The notes under the pieces: model-generated
Told to the model about the DNA's origin: nothing
The model's database searches: none
What the model saw: the letters and a program-made list of their open reading frames with translations, nothing else
Program-made: the position numbers and the translations under genes
From: Akebia trifoliata
Lineage: Eukaryota; Streptophyta; Magnoliopsida; Ranunculales; Lardizabalaceae
NCBI GenBank assembly: GCA_017979445.1
Contig: CM030716.1
Location: 13,801,611-13,865,610, forward strand
Direction of reading: 5' to 3'
DNA: 64,000 bases
Shown: positions 9,171-19,899 of the stretch, piece after piece
Position numbering within the stretch: position 1 is the stretch's first letter
How the letters are laid out: every line of letters starts with the position of its first letter

Positions 9171-10933
9171 TGAAAGCGCCCTCGATCCGCGGGGTGCGCG
9201 GATCCGCTTTTGACCCTTGAGGTTTGGGAGTCGCCACCTAGTTATTACGGTCTAGGAACCAATTTGACCCTACAATGGATAAAAAGAACTAATCTACTAT
9301 AGAAATCTGAATCCGGGGATCATGTTACGGGGTTGGAAGGTGTTAGGCACCAACCCCGCCCGGCCAATGCCGGTCTCTACTTATCCCAAATATAACTACA
9401 TCGCTAATGATAAAACTTAGATTAAAAAAATAATAAAAAAAACCTTACCTTCGATCTGCAAAAGTACTATTCCCTCAGATCTGAAAAACAGTTCCTTGTA
9501 CCGTACTCCTTGCTTCGTTTTGTCTCCGGATCTGATTCCTGATCTCCGAGGCAAGGTGTCTCTTACTTGGATCTGGATGCTTTGAATTTGTGGTGGATTT
9601 TTGGGGTGTTTTTGAGAGGTTTTTGGGTGTTTTTTAGGCTAAAATCGGAGTAGGGGTGTTAGGGAAGGAGTTGGGGCTCCAAAATTAGGGTTTTGGGGAG
9701 GTTATGGAGGCTTCTTCACCTACTTTTTCTAGGGTTTTTTCTTTGATCCGAAAATAGGGTGTAGAGGCTCCTATTTATAAAGTTTTTAGAAGCATTTAGG
9801 GTTTGATTAGGGTTTCTTTTTAGGGTTTCAATTAGGGTTTTGACTTAGTCTTTAGGGTTTTAGGGTTTTGACTTTAGTCTTATGAGATTGACTTGATTAG
9901 TTTTAGATTAGGGTTTGGATTTAGGGTTTTGACCCTAGTCTTATGAGATTGACTTGATTAGTTTAGATTAGAGTTTTGATTAGGGTTTTGACTCGATTAG
10001 TACCTTGACTTCAGTCTTGCTTGATTGACTTTAATTTTGACTTCAGTCTCACTTGATTACTTTAATACCTTGACTTCAGTCTTGCTTGATTTACTTTTAA
10101 TTTTGACTTCAGTCTCACTTGATTGACTTTAATACCTTGACTTCAGTCTTGCTTGATTTACTTTTAATTTTTGGAGAACCCCCTTCTATATCTTTAATTC
10201 TTTGAACCCCCAAATGGAGGGGTCCTTAAAGAAATATCCCACGAACCCTCAACAATTTTGCCTGAGAGTCCAATTAATCGATTTCTTAGGTTCAACTTTT
10301 TAAATTAATTTCATTAATGTTTCACTTTAATTATTTAATGTTTTATTTATTAATTTCGAATTTTTTAATTATGAAAATTGTGAAATTACCGTTTTGCCCT
10401 CGGAGAGGATTTTTTACGTTTTAATTCAATTTTCAATGTTCCAGGATGTTTTGGAATCAATTTTTCGTAAGGAATTCAATGGGAATATTGGTTTTTGTCA
10501 TTTATGAAGTTTTTTATATGAAATGATCGTGAACTTTATGAGGGGTATTTTCGTAATTTTGTCAAATTTTGTGAAAATTGGCGAAGTGGTTTACTTGGTT
10601 TCGATTTATTGTTTTATGTGTTTGAGTGGGTTTTCCTAAGCGTAATGCAGGCTCTAGAGTTGTTTTGATGTTAGGGGTATTTTGGTAATTTAGTGATTTT
10701 TATCGGGAAGCTTCTTTTTTATTTGCAAGATGATGATTTCTATGTTTCTGGAGTCGTATTTTCCTAGCGTAGCGTGGTTTCTAAGTTTTGTCAGTTCGAG
10801 ATACCTCATCCGGATTTCTGAAACATATCTGGTAACAAAATAAAGCATTGGAATAGACATCCATCATTGGGAACCTTTACGATCAGGTTGACGACTTGAT
10901 TAATCAGGCGGATGCAAAAATGAGGTGTCTACA
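9171..10933 (-). repeat. 5' LTR of element A (1763 bp)
   Basis: On the minus strand it begins TGTAGACACC (10933) and ends GGGCGCTTTCA (9171), with TG...CA ends. It contains short tandem repeats of the type GACTTCAGTCTYRCTTGATT (about 9870-10170), a cluster of telo-box motifs (9797-9929) and a TATA box (about 9771-9782). It is homologous to the 1591-bp LTR of element B, but the central repeats have expanded independently. Confidence 0.92.
9770..9929 (-). promoter_or_regulatory. LTR promoter: TATA box with upstream telo-box cluster
   Basis: On the sense (minus) strand a TATA box, TTTATAAATAG, lies at about 9782-9771. Upstream of it are eight AAACCCTA telo-box motifs, seen on the plus strand as TAGGGTTT at 9797, 9808, 9821, 9833, 9853, 9861, 9909 and 9922. 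Telo-boxes are known plant promoter elements of housekeeping and ribosomal-protein genes. Their role in this LTR is inferred. Confidence 0.6.
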
Positions 10934-11322
10934 GAGGTACTTCGCCTTGGAGGTCTGAAGCAAATCCGGTGACAGAACGAAGCGATGAGTACTGTACGAG
11001 GAGCTGTTCTATCAGATCTAAGGGAACAAAATCGTTGCGTTGCAAAGGTAAATATTTTTATTTTTTTTATTATTTAGGTATTTTTAGCAATGTAATCATT
11101 TTTGAAAATTAGTAGAGACTAGCATTTGCTGGGCAGGGTTGGTGCCTAACACCTTCCAACCCCGTAATGTGATCCTCGGACTCAGTATTTTTTAGAAAAT
11201 TAGTTATTTTTCATCCGTTTTGAGTCGATGTTCGGTTCCTAAACCATAATAACTAGGTGGCGACTCCCAAATCTCAAAGGTCAAAAGTGGATCCGCACAC
11301 CCCGCGGATCGAGGGCGCTTTC
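10934..11322 (+). repeat. 5' LTR of element B, distal 389 bp
   Basis: Homologous to about 19316-19690 at the end of B's 3' LTR, with substitutions and a small insertion near 10985-11000. It ends GAGGGCGCTTTCA followed by the PBS. The rest of this LTR should lie left of element A, outside the window. Confidence 0.85.
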
Positions 11323-11339
11323 AGTGGCGACTCCACTGG
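11323..11339 (+). promoter_or_regulatory. Primer binding site of element B
   Basis: GTGGCGACTCCACTGGG directly follows the LTR end CTTTCA and matches the PBS of element A. Confidence 0.82.
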
Positions 11340-11590
11340 GAACTATTGAGAATCAGACTTGAAAAACCCCAAGTATGGGAGCATTGCCAAGATGACCTAG
11401 TTTTTTTTATTATTTAGTTCGATTTATTTTATTTATTTATTTATTTATTTTTGTGACTTGATTGTAGATGATTTTGGGTATTGTATTTTTTTTTTTTTAT
11501 CCAATTAAGGGTCTTTTTTTGATGACCCCTAAATAATGAAATATTCAAAGTGACATATGAAAAGGATGGAATGAAGAAGGTTTTGATAGC

Positions 11591-12535
11591 AATGTTAAAA
11601 CGTTTTTATAGAACATTCTAGTGAGAATTAAGTCTGGACACCTTTAATAAAACGTAGATTTCATCGAGTAGATTAATTTAGAACCTGAATTTACTCAATT
11701 CCGTTATCGGGAGCCTTAGATATTATCGATGCAAGTTCGGATAAATCTGTAAAATTGGAATTGTTGCTGAATTAAGGTTGGGATAGTAATGTTAAAACAT
11801 TTTTATATAACATTTTAGTGAGAATTAAGTCTAGGCACCTATTAATAAAATGTAAATCTCATCGAGTAGACTAATTTAGAACCTGAATTCACTCAATTTC
11901 TTTATCGGGAGCCTTAGATATCATCGATGCAAGTTCGGATTAATCTGTAAATCTGGAATTGTTGTTGAATGAAGGTTGGGACAGCTATGATAAAACATTT
12001 TTACAGAATATTCTAGTGAGAATTAAGTCTGGGCACCTATTAATAAAACGTATATCTCATCGAGTAGATTAATTTAGAACATGAATTCACTTAATTTCAT
12101 TATCGAGAGCCTTGGATATCATCGATGCAAGTTCAGGATTAATCTATAAATCTAGAATTGTTGCTGAATGAAGGTTGGGACAACAATGTTAAAACGTTTT
12201 TACAGAACATTCTAGTGAGAATTAAGTTTGGGCACCTATTAATAAAACATAGATCTCATCGAGTAGATTAATTTAAAACATGAATTCACTCAATTTCGTT
12301 ATATAGAGTCTTGGATATCATCGATGCAAGTTCGGATAAATCTGTAAATCTGGAATTGTTACTGAAAGAAGGTTGGGACAGTAATGTTAAAACATTTTTA
12401 CAAAATATTCTAATCAGAATTAGGTCTGGGCAACTTCAATAAAACGTAGATCCCATCGAGTAAATTAATTTAGAACCTGAATTCACTTGATTTCGTTATC
12501 GGGAGCCTTAGATATGATCGATGCAAGTTCGGATT
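11591..12535 (+). repeat. 198-bp tandem repeat, almost five units, in element B leader
   Basis: Units start near 11591, 11788, 11987, 12185 and 12383, a period of 197-199 bp. Each begins AATGTTAAAAC or a variant and includes AGAATTAAGTCTGG, CATCGAGTAGATTAATTTAGAAC and GATGCAAGTTCGGAT. Units differ at scattered bases. No open frame runs through them. No equivalent array was seen in element A. Confidence 0.9.
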
Positions 12536-13012
12536 GTATTTTCCTAATTCACAGAAAATTCGAATTTATCTAGTGTTAGCACAGTTAATATTCTTGATTT
12601 ATTTTGTGAGAGCAAGCTCATTTGGCATTAGGATCTTTCTCTTTGATTTTCTTTTGAGATGTGTTGTTAGTTTTTTTATAATTAAAAAAAGAAAAAGGGT
12701 TCATCGCTCCTTATCTCAACAATTATCATTTTATCATCAATGTAACATCTATTGGAATCTCGATTTATTTTGGATCACCCAAAAGTGATCATTGATTGGA
12801 CCATAAAATTATAGAAATTATGCCTATTGCAATGTTTGGATCTGATCAATTATTTTATGTCATATTCATTGATTGATTTGTCATTGATATATACATGAAA
12901 TGTGCATTAAACCATATAGATATGTTTTTAATCTTTCTCGATCAATGTATACATTTTACTTGTGTGATTTAATACCTTTACTTGTATAATTTAATACATT
13001 TACTTGTATTGG

Positions 13013-13920
13013 TTTAATTGGACACATGGGCCCATTTGTTCGGAAAAGGCCCCGGGCACACCCCACCCTGTTTTGCACACACCACTAGCACGTTTACTGC
13101 TTTGCACGCTTGCACGTTTGCACATCCCATATAGCCAACGTGGCACTAGTGCGTGGCCCGGTCTTTTCGGAGATGCGACGTAATTTATGAAAATCATAAC
13201 TCCAGTCATGTTCCTTAGGGTATATCAAACTGGGGCATCAGTATCGTCTGATCAAGTGACTTTGAAATGTATATCGATGCACCAAAGCTGGAGCGACCTG
13301 AACCTTTAACCTATTGTAAGCCGCACAGTCATATATCTCGTTTGCCAACTTAATACTAGTACGTGGTCGGTCCCCTTGTGGGATGCCAAACCATTTATGA
13401 AAAGCTACAACTCTTGACTCGTACCCATAGGTATATCAAAAATGATATAAGTACATCAATTGCACTTCTTGGTCAAGACCAGTGCCTAAGCGAGATCCTG
13501 CTCCGATGTACTACGGTACTAGGAGGATAGACTACGACTATTCTAGAAAAGAGGTGATTTAAGAGTGACTTTGCTCAAGTATCACGCGCCACCTCTGATC
13601 TGGGGATTAAACTGACTGCTTTTGGCTTCAGAGAAGTGAGTAGAAGTTTAGATTATCACCTATACGGTATATCAAATCAAGTCACCACGTACCGTTTAAT
13701 TGAGTATTCTCGAGAGGTATATAGGTGTATTTGGGCAAGGGTGGTCAGATAAAAATGCATTGCACATAGTAAGCTTAGAATCTAGAAACCTCCCCTGTAG
13801 GTCACGACTCGAACTTATCGTGGGTGTTCCCGGGTTGTTTATTAAATGGAACCTTGTGAATGATAAGATCAAAATGTATAGGAATGATGAGATCAGAATG
13901 TATAGTTGTCCTCAAGGATA
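13013..13920 (+). other. Conserved non-coding block of element B with a duplicated module of about 210 bp
   Basis: Counterpart of 5960-6870. Two diverged module copies run from about 13147 and 13355, each starting ACTAGT and reaching GGTATATCAAA (13219 and 13431 areas), with a further GGTATATCAAA near 13668. Small open frames on both strands have no recognisable domain. Confidence 0.6.
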
Positions 13921-14084
13921 AAATTTTTTATTTTACCTAATTAAAATGAGTGCACCGACCCAATAAATAATCCATTTTTTACAATAATTCATAATGACCG
14001 AGTCCATCTCGATCCAACAATCATAATGGGCCAGGCCATTTAAATCAAAATAAAAATCAAAGTCTTTTCTAATTCGAATTTCAA

Positions 14085-14250
14085 CCCATCTTAAAAAAAA
14101 TATTTTCCAAAAGGAAAGTATTTTTCAGAAAAAAGTGTTCTCTAAAAAAATGTTGTCTAGTGACAGTGTTTTTCAGAAAAAGTGTTTTTTTTAAAAATAT
14201 ATATATTTTTCAGAAAAAAAAATTTCAAAAGAAAATGATTTCCAAAAGAA
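14085..14250. repeat. Degenerate AAAATATTTTC-type short repeats (element B)
   Basis: Imperfect A/T-rich units around TTTTCAGAAAAA match the stretch 5590-5840 of element A. The open frame at 14160-14357 is low complexity. Confidence 0.55.
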
Positions 14251-14904
14251 AAGAAAAGGAAGAAAAAAATTATTTATTTTTGCATGGAAAAATTTTGAAA
14301 TATGTTTTTTACCAAAATTCTATTTTTTGCATGGACCTTGGAAAATTACCAAAATAATCAGATTTGTGAAAATTATTATTCAGTAAAAATATTATTTTTC
14401 AATAATTTTCAAGAGTGCAATAAAATTATTTTCCTTCCGAATAATCATTGAATGAATGAATTATTTAAGGGATTGGTGCATAGAATTCAATAAAATCTCA
14501 AGATTCATTAAAATATTTTCAAAGGGGTAACAGTGAAACTAGTTAAATTCACATTCAATAAGGTTTAAAGGTTATCATTATACCTAAGCTCAATCGTCCA
14601 TCGTCTAGCTAGGGTTGTAAGTCCAGTCAGTTAGAACAAACATCAATACCAAGCTAACAGTTTGAAATAGTCTCAGAATTTCTCAATATCGCCCAATTGT
14701 TCCCTGAAGATCACCGTGCCTCAATTATGTTGGTTGTAGGCAATGTCTCAGTCCTCAGTCCTAATCAAACCCGTTGTGGGTAGTTGTCTTGAGTTTTCAC
14801 GAGTTATTTGAGTTAGCTCAAGTCCAATTTTTCAATGTCATGTTTCTTTATATCGAGTCTACTATTTTTCTATTGAGTCAAGTTAATTTGTCAAGTCTAT
14901 AGAA

Positions 14905-15710
14905 GTGTTTGTCGCCCCATCTGAATTTGATTGGATAACAGAAATTTTTGAATACCTCGAGCGCATTAACGAATTAAATAATAATCTGGCTTCAAAGATA
15001 TATCTTTCTCCTGAACAAGAAGATAAGAGTCGGGCTCAACAACTTTCAATCAGAAAAATAAAGGTCATTGAACCTTATAACAAAAAATAATTTTCAAGAA
15101 ATTCAGATAGAAACTATCCTATCCTTAGAGGAATACGAGGGGATAATGAATTTACTCAGAAATTTCAAAAGACTTGTTCGTCTGATCATATGAGAGTATG
15201 TTAGGTACAAGCTTGGGTGTTGTTCAACACAAAATAGATACTCGTTTATATCGATGGAATCAAAGAAGATGTTAGAAAATATATTAGTGATATCCCTACT
15301 ACATCTCGAGTTGAAAAGTTCATTTAAGCACATGTTATCAGTCGATATGGGGGTACCTTTTGAGATGATCGCTGATAATGGGTCGTACTTCAAAGCTTTG
15401 GTCATTACTATGTGTTCAAAGTTCAGGATTCGACATCACAAATCATCTCCCCACATTCTCAGACTAATGGAAAGGTTGAAATAGTTAATAAAAAAATCTC
15501 AAGATAATCATCAGGAAAATGTGTTAATGGTACATGGATCTGTCAGAAAAGTTACCATTCACACTATGGCCCTATCAATCTTCCATTGGAGTTATTCCCT
15601 ACTCTCTAATATATGATATAGAAGCAGAACAGTTGAAATGGAAATCTCGCATCTCAAGGTCTTGATAGAAAGTCAATTGTTAGAAACAGACTAGGTTCAT
15701 CAATAGTATG
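14905..15710 (+). pseudogene. Degenerate gypsy pol remnant with large internal deletion (element B)
   Basis: About 14905-15090 encodes a pre-reverse-transcriptase segment (APSEFDWITEIFEYLERINE). After the junction, about 15340-15484 encodes an integrase core piece (DMGVPFEMIADNGSYFKAL, then RIRHHKSSPH), followed by further integrase-like sequence broken by stops. No reverse transcriptase or RNase H is present. The order and junctions match the remnant in element A. The IADNGSYFKA segment includes one of the acidic catalytic positions expected in integrases, but the domain is incomplete. Confidence 0.75.
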
Positions 15711-16414
15711 AAGAAGTAAACCTGATCAAAGAAAAACAACTTAAAAGTTATGTACCAAGTGTAAACTTATCAGAGAAGAGTCATTCATACGTTTGACAAG
15801 AAAATCAAAGTTCGCCACTTATAAGTCAATGATTCAACTGTCTGACTTCAAGATCATGATATAATTGAACTACCAGAGTCAACCAACCTTAACCAAATCA
15901 AGCGGTACTACATTTAAAGAGGTCATCTTTGGCCGAATCAATTTTCCTACTACCTAGTTCATTATCTCCTTTTCTCAGCCCTTTGCAGCTTTTTCAAAAA
16001 AAAAATACATTTTTCTTTCTCAGCCCGATCACCTAAACTAGGGGAGGGAAAAATTCAAACTATGTTTTGGTCTGATCCCAAAAATTTGGGGTACATAGGC
16101 AACTTGAGAAGTTATTTCAGACTCGACCACATCAAAATAAAAAAAAATATTTTCCTACACAAAAAAAAACTAAAAATAAAAAAGAAATATTGTCAAAGTG
16201 GGGAAGATAATTCAAAGAAAAAGAGAAAATGCCACACAAGGGGTATTCGGGTTTTCAAGCCTTAAAATTCATTTTCTTTTTATACCCAGTCCTAAGCCTA
16301 CCTATAAAAGTCATTCTAAGTACTGTGTGAAAAAGTCAAGGAAGGTAGCAAAGCATGACCAGACAGTAATTCTAGAATTTCAGAAGAAAAAAAATAAAAA
16401 ATAAAAAATAAAGC

Positions 16415-16620
16415 CTGCTAGGTTGAAAACTTGAAAGGGCAACTTAGACAAAAATTAAGGCAAGCTCGCAAGGTTGAAAATCCGAAAGGACGGCTTTGGC
16501 AACAATCAGATCAAGAGAAGAATTTAAGCTCGCTAGATTGAAAATCTGAAAAGACGATCTACGCAAAAACTAGAAAAAACTAGCTAGTTTGAAAACCTGA
16601 AAGGGCAATCTAGGCAAAAG
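16415..16620 (+). repeat. Four-unit hairpin array in element B
   Basis: Arms are at 16418-16425/16440-16447, 16469-16476/16491-16498, 16533-16540/about 16555-16562 and 16584-16591/16606-16613, each around a loop of GAAAA...GAAAGG type. Arm sequences differ among units (CTAGGTTG, CAAGGTTG, CTAGATTG, CTAGTTTG). Pairing is kept by matching changes and G-U wobbles, with one mismatch in each of units 3 and 4. This is the counterpart of 3130-3350 of element A. Confidence 0.78.
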
Positions 16621-17529
16621 TTAGAGCAACAAAGAAAAACAAAAAAAATCTCTGGGGAGTTTAAAAGTTAAGAACGTTCCGAGCTGAAACATCAGAAGTT
16701 TGAATAATCAAGTTCAATACTTAGCTTAACTAGGCATGGACTCAGAAGCTACAAGTATCTTGTCTACGTTCGATCTGAAAAGTTTTGCTTCCCCAAGTGA
16801 ACTAAGGGAGAGAAGGGTCTATGATGAATCTCAAAAGGAAATATTTTATTTTCTTGAGCCTGGCTCAAAATCTTTAATAAAATTAATCAAAATTAAAAGT
16901 TGGATCTTTATAGCGCTTATGGTAATCAAATATTTCAAACCTTCATACAAGGGGCACCTTCTTTCTTCTTTGATATGTAGTTTCCCCCTTATATTAGGGG
17001 CATTTTTTTTAATTTTTGCATAATGTGTTCAATTATCTCCAATGCCATGTTTCCTGTCAAACTAGGGACATTTTATTTTTAAGGTTGAACAATGTTAATC
17101 CTAAAAGATAAAAGGAATCCCAAACTTAAGGTTACCCTCCTGATAACAATTTTTCGAAATCCCTTGAGGTTCAAAAGAAATAAAAACTCAGGTTTTAAAT
17201 TCATAAATTTTTAAAATAAAAAAAAAACTTTGAGGGTCAAACAAAAGCATTCTTGATCTTATATTTTGGTTTTTGCCCAGAGAATAACTCATTTACCTAG
17301 AGCAGGAGATAGGGCATTATTTCGTTCCTAGATTCATTAATCCTTTTTCAGATCCATTCATTCATAGATTCGATCATTCTCTTCCAGATTCATTATCTTC
17401 TAGATTTATCGTTCCCCGATTCAATCGTTATTCTCCAGATTCATTTTCAATATCATCCATATCATTCTTTTCCAGATTCATTCATTATTTCTCAAAATTC
17501 ATTCATTCCTCAACTAGTTTTACTCAGTC

Positions 17530-17770
17530 AAATGCCGCTAAGGGTTAACTTGGATTTTGCTCAGTTGCCGCCAAGGGTTATCTTGGATTTTGCTCAGTTG
17601 CCGCCAAGGGTTATCTTGGATTTTGCTCAGTTGCCGCCAAAGGTTAGGTTGGATTTTGCTCAATTGCCACCAAGGGTTAACTTGGATTTTGCTCAGATGC
17701 CATCGAGGACTTTCTTGGAATTATGCTCAGATGCCATCGAGGGCTGTCTCGGAATTATGCTCAATTTTAT
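17530..17770 (+). repeat. Short 33-bp hairpin satellite in element B, about 7 units
   Basis: Same unit as the long array of element A, on the opposite strand. For example CCAAG-GGTTAT-CTTGG is at 17571-17586. A late unit has CGAG-GGCTGT-CTCG at 17738-17751, with both arms changed together. Open frames at 17532-17804 are repeat artefacts. Confidence 0.88.
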
Positions 17771-18082
17771 GTTCAGATTTTACTTAATTTATGCTCAGAT
17801 CTAACTTAGACCATCTCTAAGATTTATCTCAAATTTCGAGTATACAATTGCACACATTAGTCAAGGAGAATTTTCTAAAATTCAAGGATCTGACACCATC
17901 AGTGAGAGTTCGCGCTCGAGGACCTGACAACTTTCTAGTTCGGGGAGAATTTTATCTTTAAGGATCCGAACATCCTGACGAATTGCTAAATCAGGCTGCA
18001 AAATGAACTGTCACTAGCTTTGGCATTCAGATATCGCACTATCTACCAAGATAGATTTGCTATCTAGTTTGCTTCAACCCTC

Positions 18083-18099
18083 TGCCAAAGAGGGGCATT
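18083..18099 (+). promoter_or_regulatory. Polypurine tract of element B
   Basis: TGCCAAAGAGGGGCATT immediately precedes the LTR start TGTAGACACC at 18100. Confidence 0.85.
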
Positions 18100-19690
18100 T
18101 GTAGACACCCCATTTTTGCACTCGCCTGATTGATCAACTCGTCAACCCGATTGCAATGGTTCCTAATGATAGATGATTATTCCAATGCTATATTTTGTTG
18201 CTAGATATGTTTCAAAAATTCGAAGGAGGTATCTTAAACTAACAAAACTATAAAATTCACGCTACGCTAGGAAAATATAACCCCAAAAACATAGAAATCA
18301 TCATTTTTCAAACAAAAAGAAGCTTCACGATAAAAATCACTAAAAAATGATCAAATTACCAAAATACCCATAACCTTAAAACATCCCTAGAGCCTACATT
18401 ACGCTTAAGAAAGCCCTTTTAAACACATAAAACAACAAATCAAAATCAAATAAACCATTTCACCAATTTTCACAAAATTTGACAAAATTACGAAAATGCC
18501 TCTCATAAAGTTCACGACCATTTCACACAAAAAATTTCATAAATGACAAAAACTAATATTCCTATTGAATTTCTTACGAAAATCCATTCCAAAACATCCT
18601 GTAACATTAAAAAATGACTTAAAACGCAAAAAATCCTTTCCGATGGTAAAATGGTAATTTTATAATTTTAATAATTAAAATTTTTAAAATTAATAATTAA
18701 AACATTAGTTAATGTAAAGTGAAATCCTAATTAAAATTCAAGTCAATCAAGTAAGACTTAAATCAAAATCCTAAAGTCAAGTCAATCAAGTAAGACTTAA
18801 GTCAACACTTTAAATTCTAGTCAATCAAGTAAGACTTAAGTCAAAATCTTAAATTCTATTCAATCAAGTGAGACTTAAGTCAAAACCCTAATAGAATTCT
18901 AATTAAACTAAAAAACTATCAAAAATAATTCTAATTAAACTCTAAAACTATTTAATAGAATTCTAATTAACTATAAAACTATCTAATGTAATTCTAATTA
19001 AACACTAACTCTTTTTAAAAATAATTATAATTAAACACTAACTCTATCTAAAATAATTATAATTAAACACTAAATCTATCTAAAAAGTACTTTAAAAAAT
19101 CTATAAATAAGGGTCCTTACAACCTATGTTCGTATCAAAAAATAAACCTTAAAAAAAGTAAGTTAAAAAACTTCCCTAGACTCCTATAGACCTTAATTTT
19201 GAAGTTCCAACTCCTTACCTAACATTTATACATCAACTTTAGCTCAAAAAACACCTAGAAATCTTTCAAAAGCACCTAGAAATCCATAAAAAAATTAGAA
19301 AAATTCAGATCTAAGAGGGAGGTTCTTCATCTTGAAGATCTGAAGCGAATCCGGTGACAGAACGAAACGAGGAGTTGTTTTATCAGATCTGAGGGAACAA
19401 AATTGTTGCGTTGCAAAGGTAAATATTTTTATTTTTTTTATTATTTAGGTATTTTTAGCAATGTAGCCGTTTTTGGGAATTAGTAGAGACCGGCGTTTGT
19501 CGGGCGAGGTTGATACCTAACACCTTCCAACCCCGTAATGTGATCCCCGGACTCAGTATTTTTTAGTAAATTAGTTGTTTTTATTCGTTTCGAGTCGATG
19601 TTCAGTTCCTAGACCGTAATAACTAGGTGACGACCAAACCTTAAAAGTCAAAAGCGAATCCGCACACCCCACAGATCGAGGGCGCTTTCA
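18100..19690 (+). repeat. 3' LTR of element B (1591 bp)
   Basis: Begins TGTAGACACC and ends GGGCGCTTTCA. A TATA box, TATAAATAA, lies at 19102-19110. The central part (about 18770-19090) has its own tandem repeats: first AGTCAATCAAGTAAGACTTA, then AATTCTAATTAAACTCTAAA-type units. Confidence 0.9.
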
Positions 19691-19899
19691 CTATTTCACT
19701 ATTATAAGGTGTGCATTTTAAGTATTTAAGAAAAAAAATTATTTAGGCCCTGTTCATTTGAGTTTTACAAGCCAACTTTTTTGGCTCGTGCAAATTTTAA
19801 TTGAAGCCTAAAAGTAGCTCTTAAAAGAAGTCATCCAAGAGGGTGTTCTTCAAATGGCTTTTGTAGGAAGTTAAATACGTAAAATGGCTTAAGTGTAGT

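Larger units (their letters stand above)
1..10933 (-). mobile_element. Element A: non-autonomous Tat/Ogre-like LTR retrotransposon (partial, 3' LTR cut by window)
   Basis: On the minus strand the order is: 5' LTR (10933 to 9171), PBS (9170-9152), a long leader, a broken pol remnant (about 4990-4165), a hairpin array (3350-3130), a 33/34-bp satellite (2432-970), PPT (639-623) and the 3' LTR (622 to beyond base 1). The internal region is 8.5 kb without a usable gag or pol frame. If the missing part of the 3' LTR equals the 5' LTR, the element is about 12.1 kb. The PBS, the long TGTAGACACC...CA LTRs and 3' tandem repeats are typical of the Tat/Ogre branch of Ty3-gypsy; that placement is from memory of the family. 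The visible 3' LTR matches the 5' LTR base for base, so insertion was recent and enzymes were presumably supplied in trans. Confidence 0.88.
10934..19690 (+). mobile_element. Element B: non-autonomous Tat/Ogre-like LTR retrotransposon, 5' LTR interrupted by element A
   Basis: The order on the plus strand is: remainder of the 5' LTR (10934-11322), PBS (11323-11339), a 198-bp tandem repeat (11591-12535), the conserved block (13013-13920), the pol remnant (14905-15710), the hairpin array (16415-16620), a short 33-bp satellite (17530-17770), PPT (18083-18099) and the full 3' LTR (18100-19690). No intact gag or pol is present. Its LTR remainder begins exactly where element A ends. The target-site duplication of B cannot be checked because its left end is outside the window. 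Confidence 0.88.

Noticed and set aside
9780..9930. Interstitial telomere
   Set aside because: TTTAGGG-like motifs are irregularly spaced and lie inside the LTR next to its TATA box, so they are better read as telo-box promoter motifs.
13000..13209. Minus-strand frame of 69 residues (HALVPRWLYGMCKRASV...)
   Set aside because: It lies antisense in the conserved non-coding block of element B and is not kept as an open frame in element A.
17532..17804. Open frames of 76-90 residues with PPRVILDFAQ-type repeats
   Set aside because: They are the element B copy of the same satellite; not PPR proteins despite the letter pattern.
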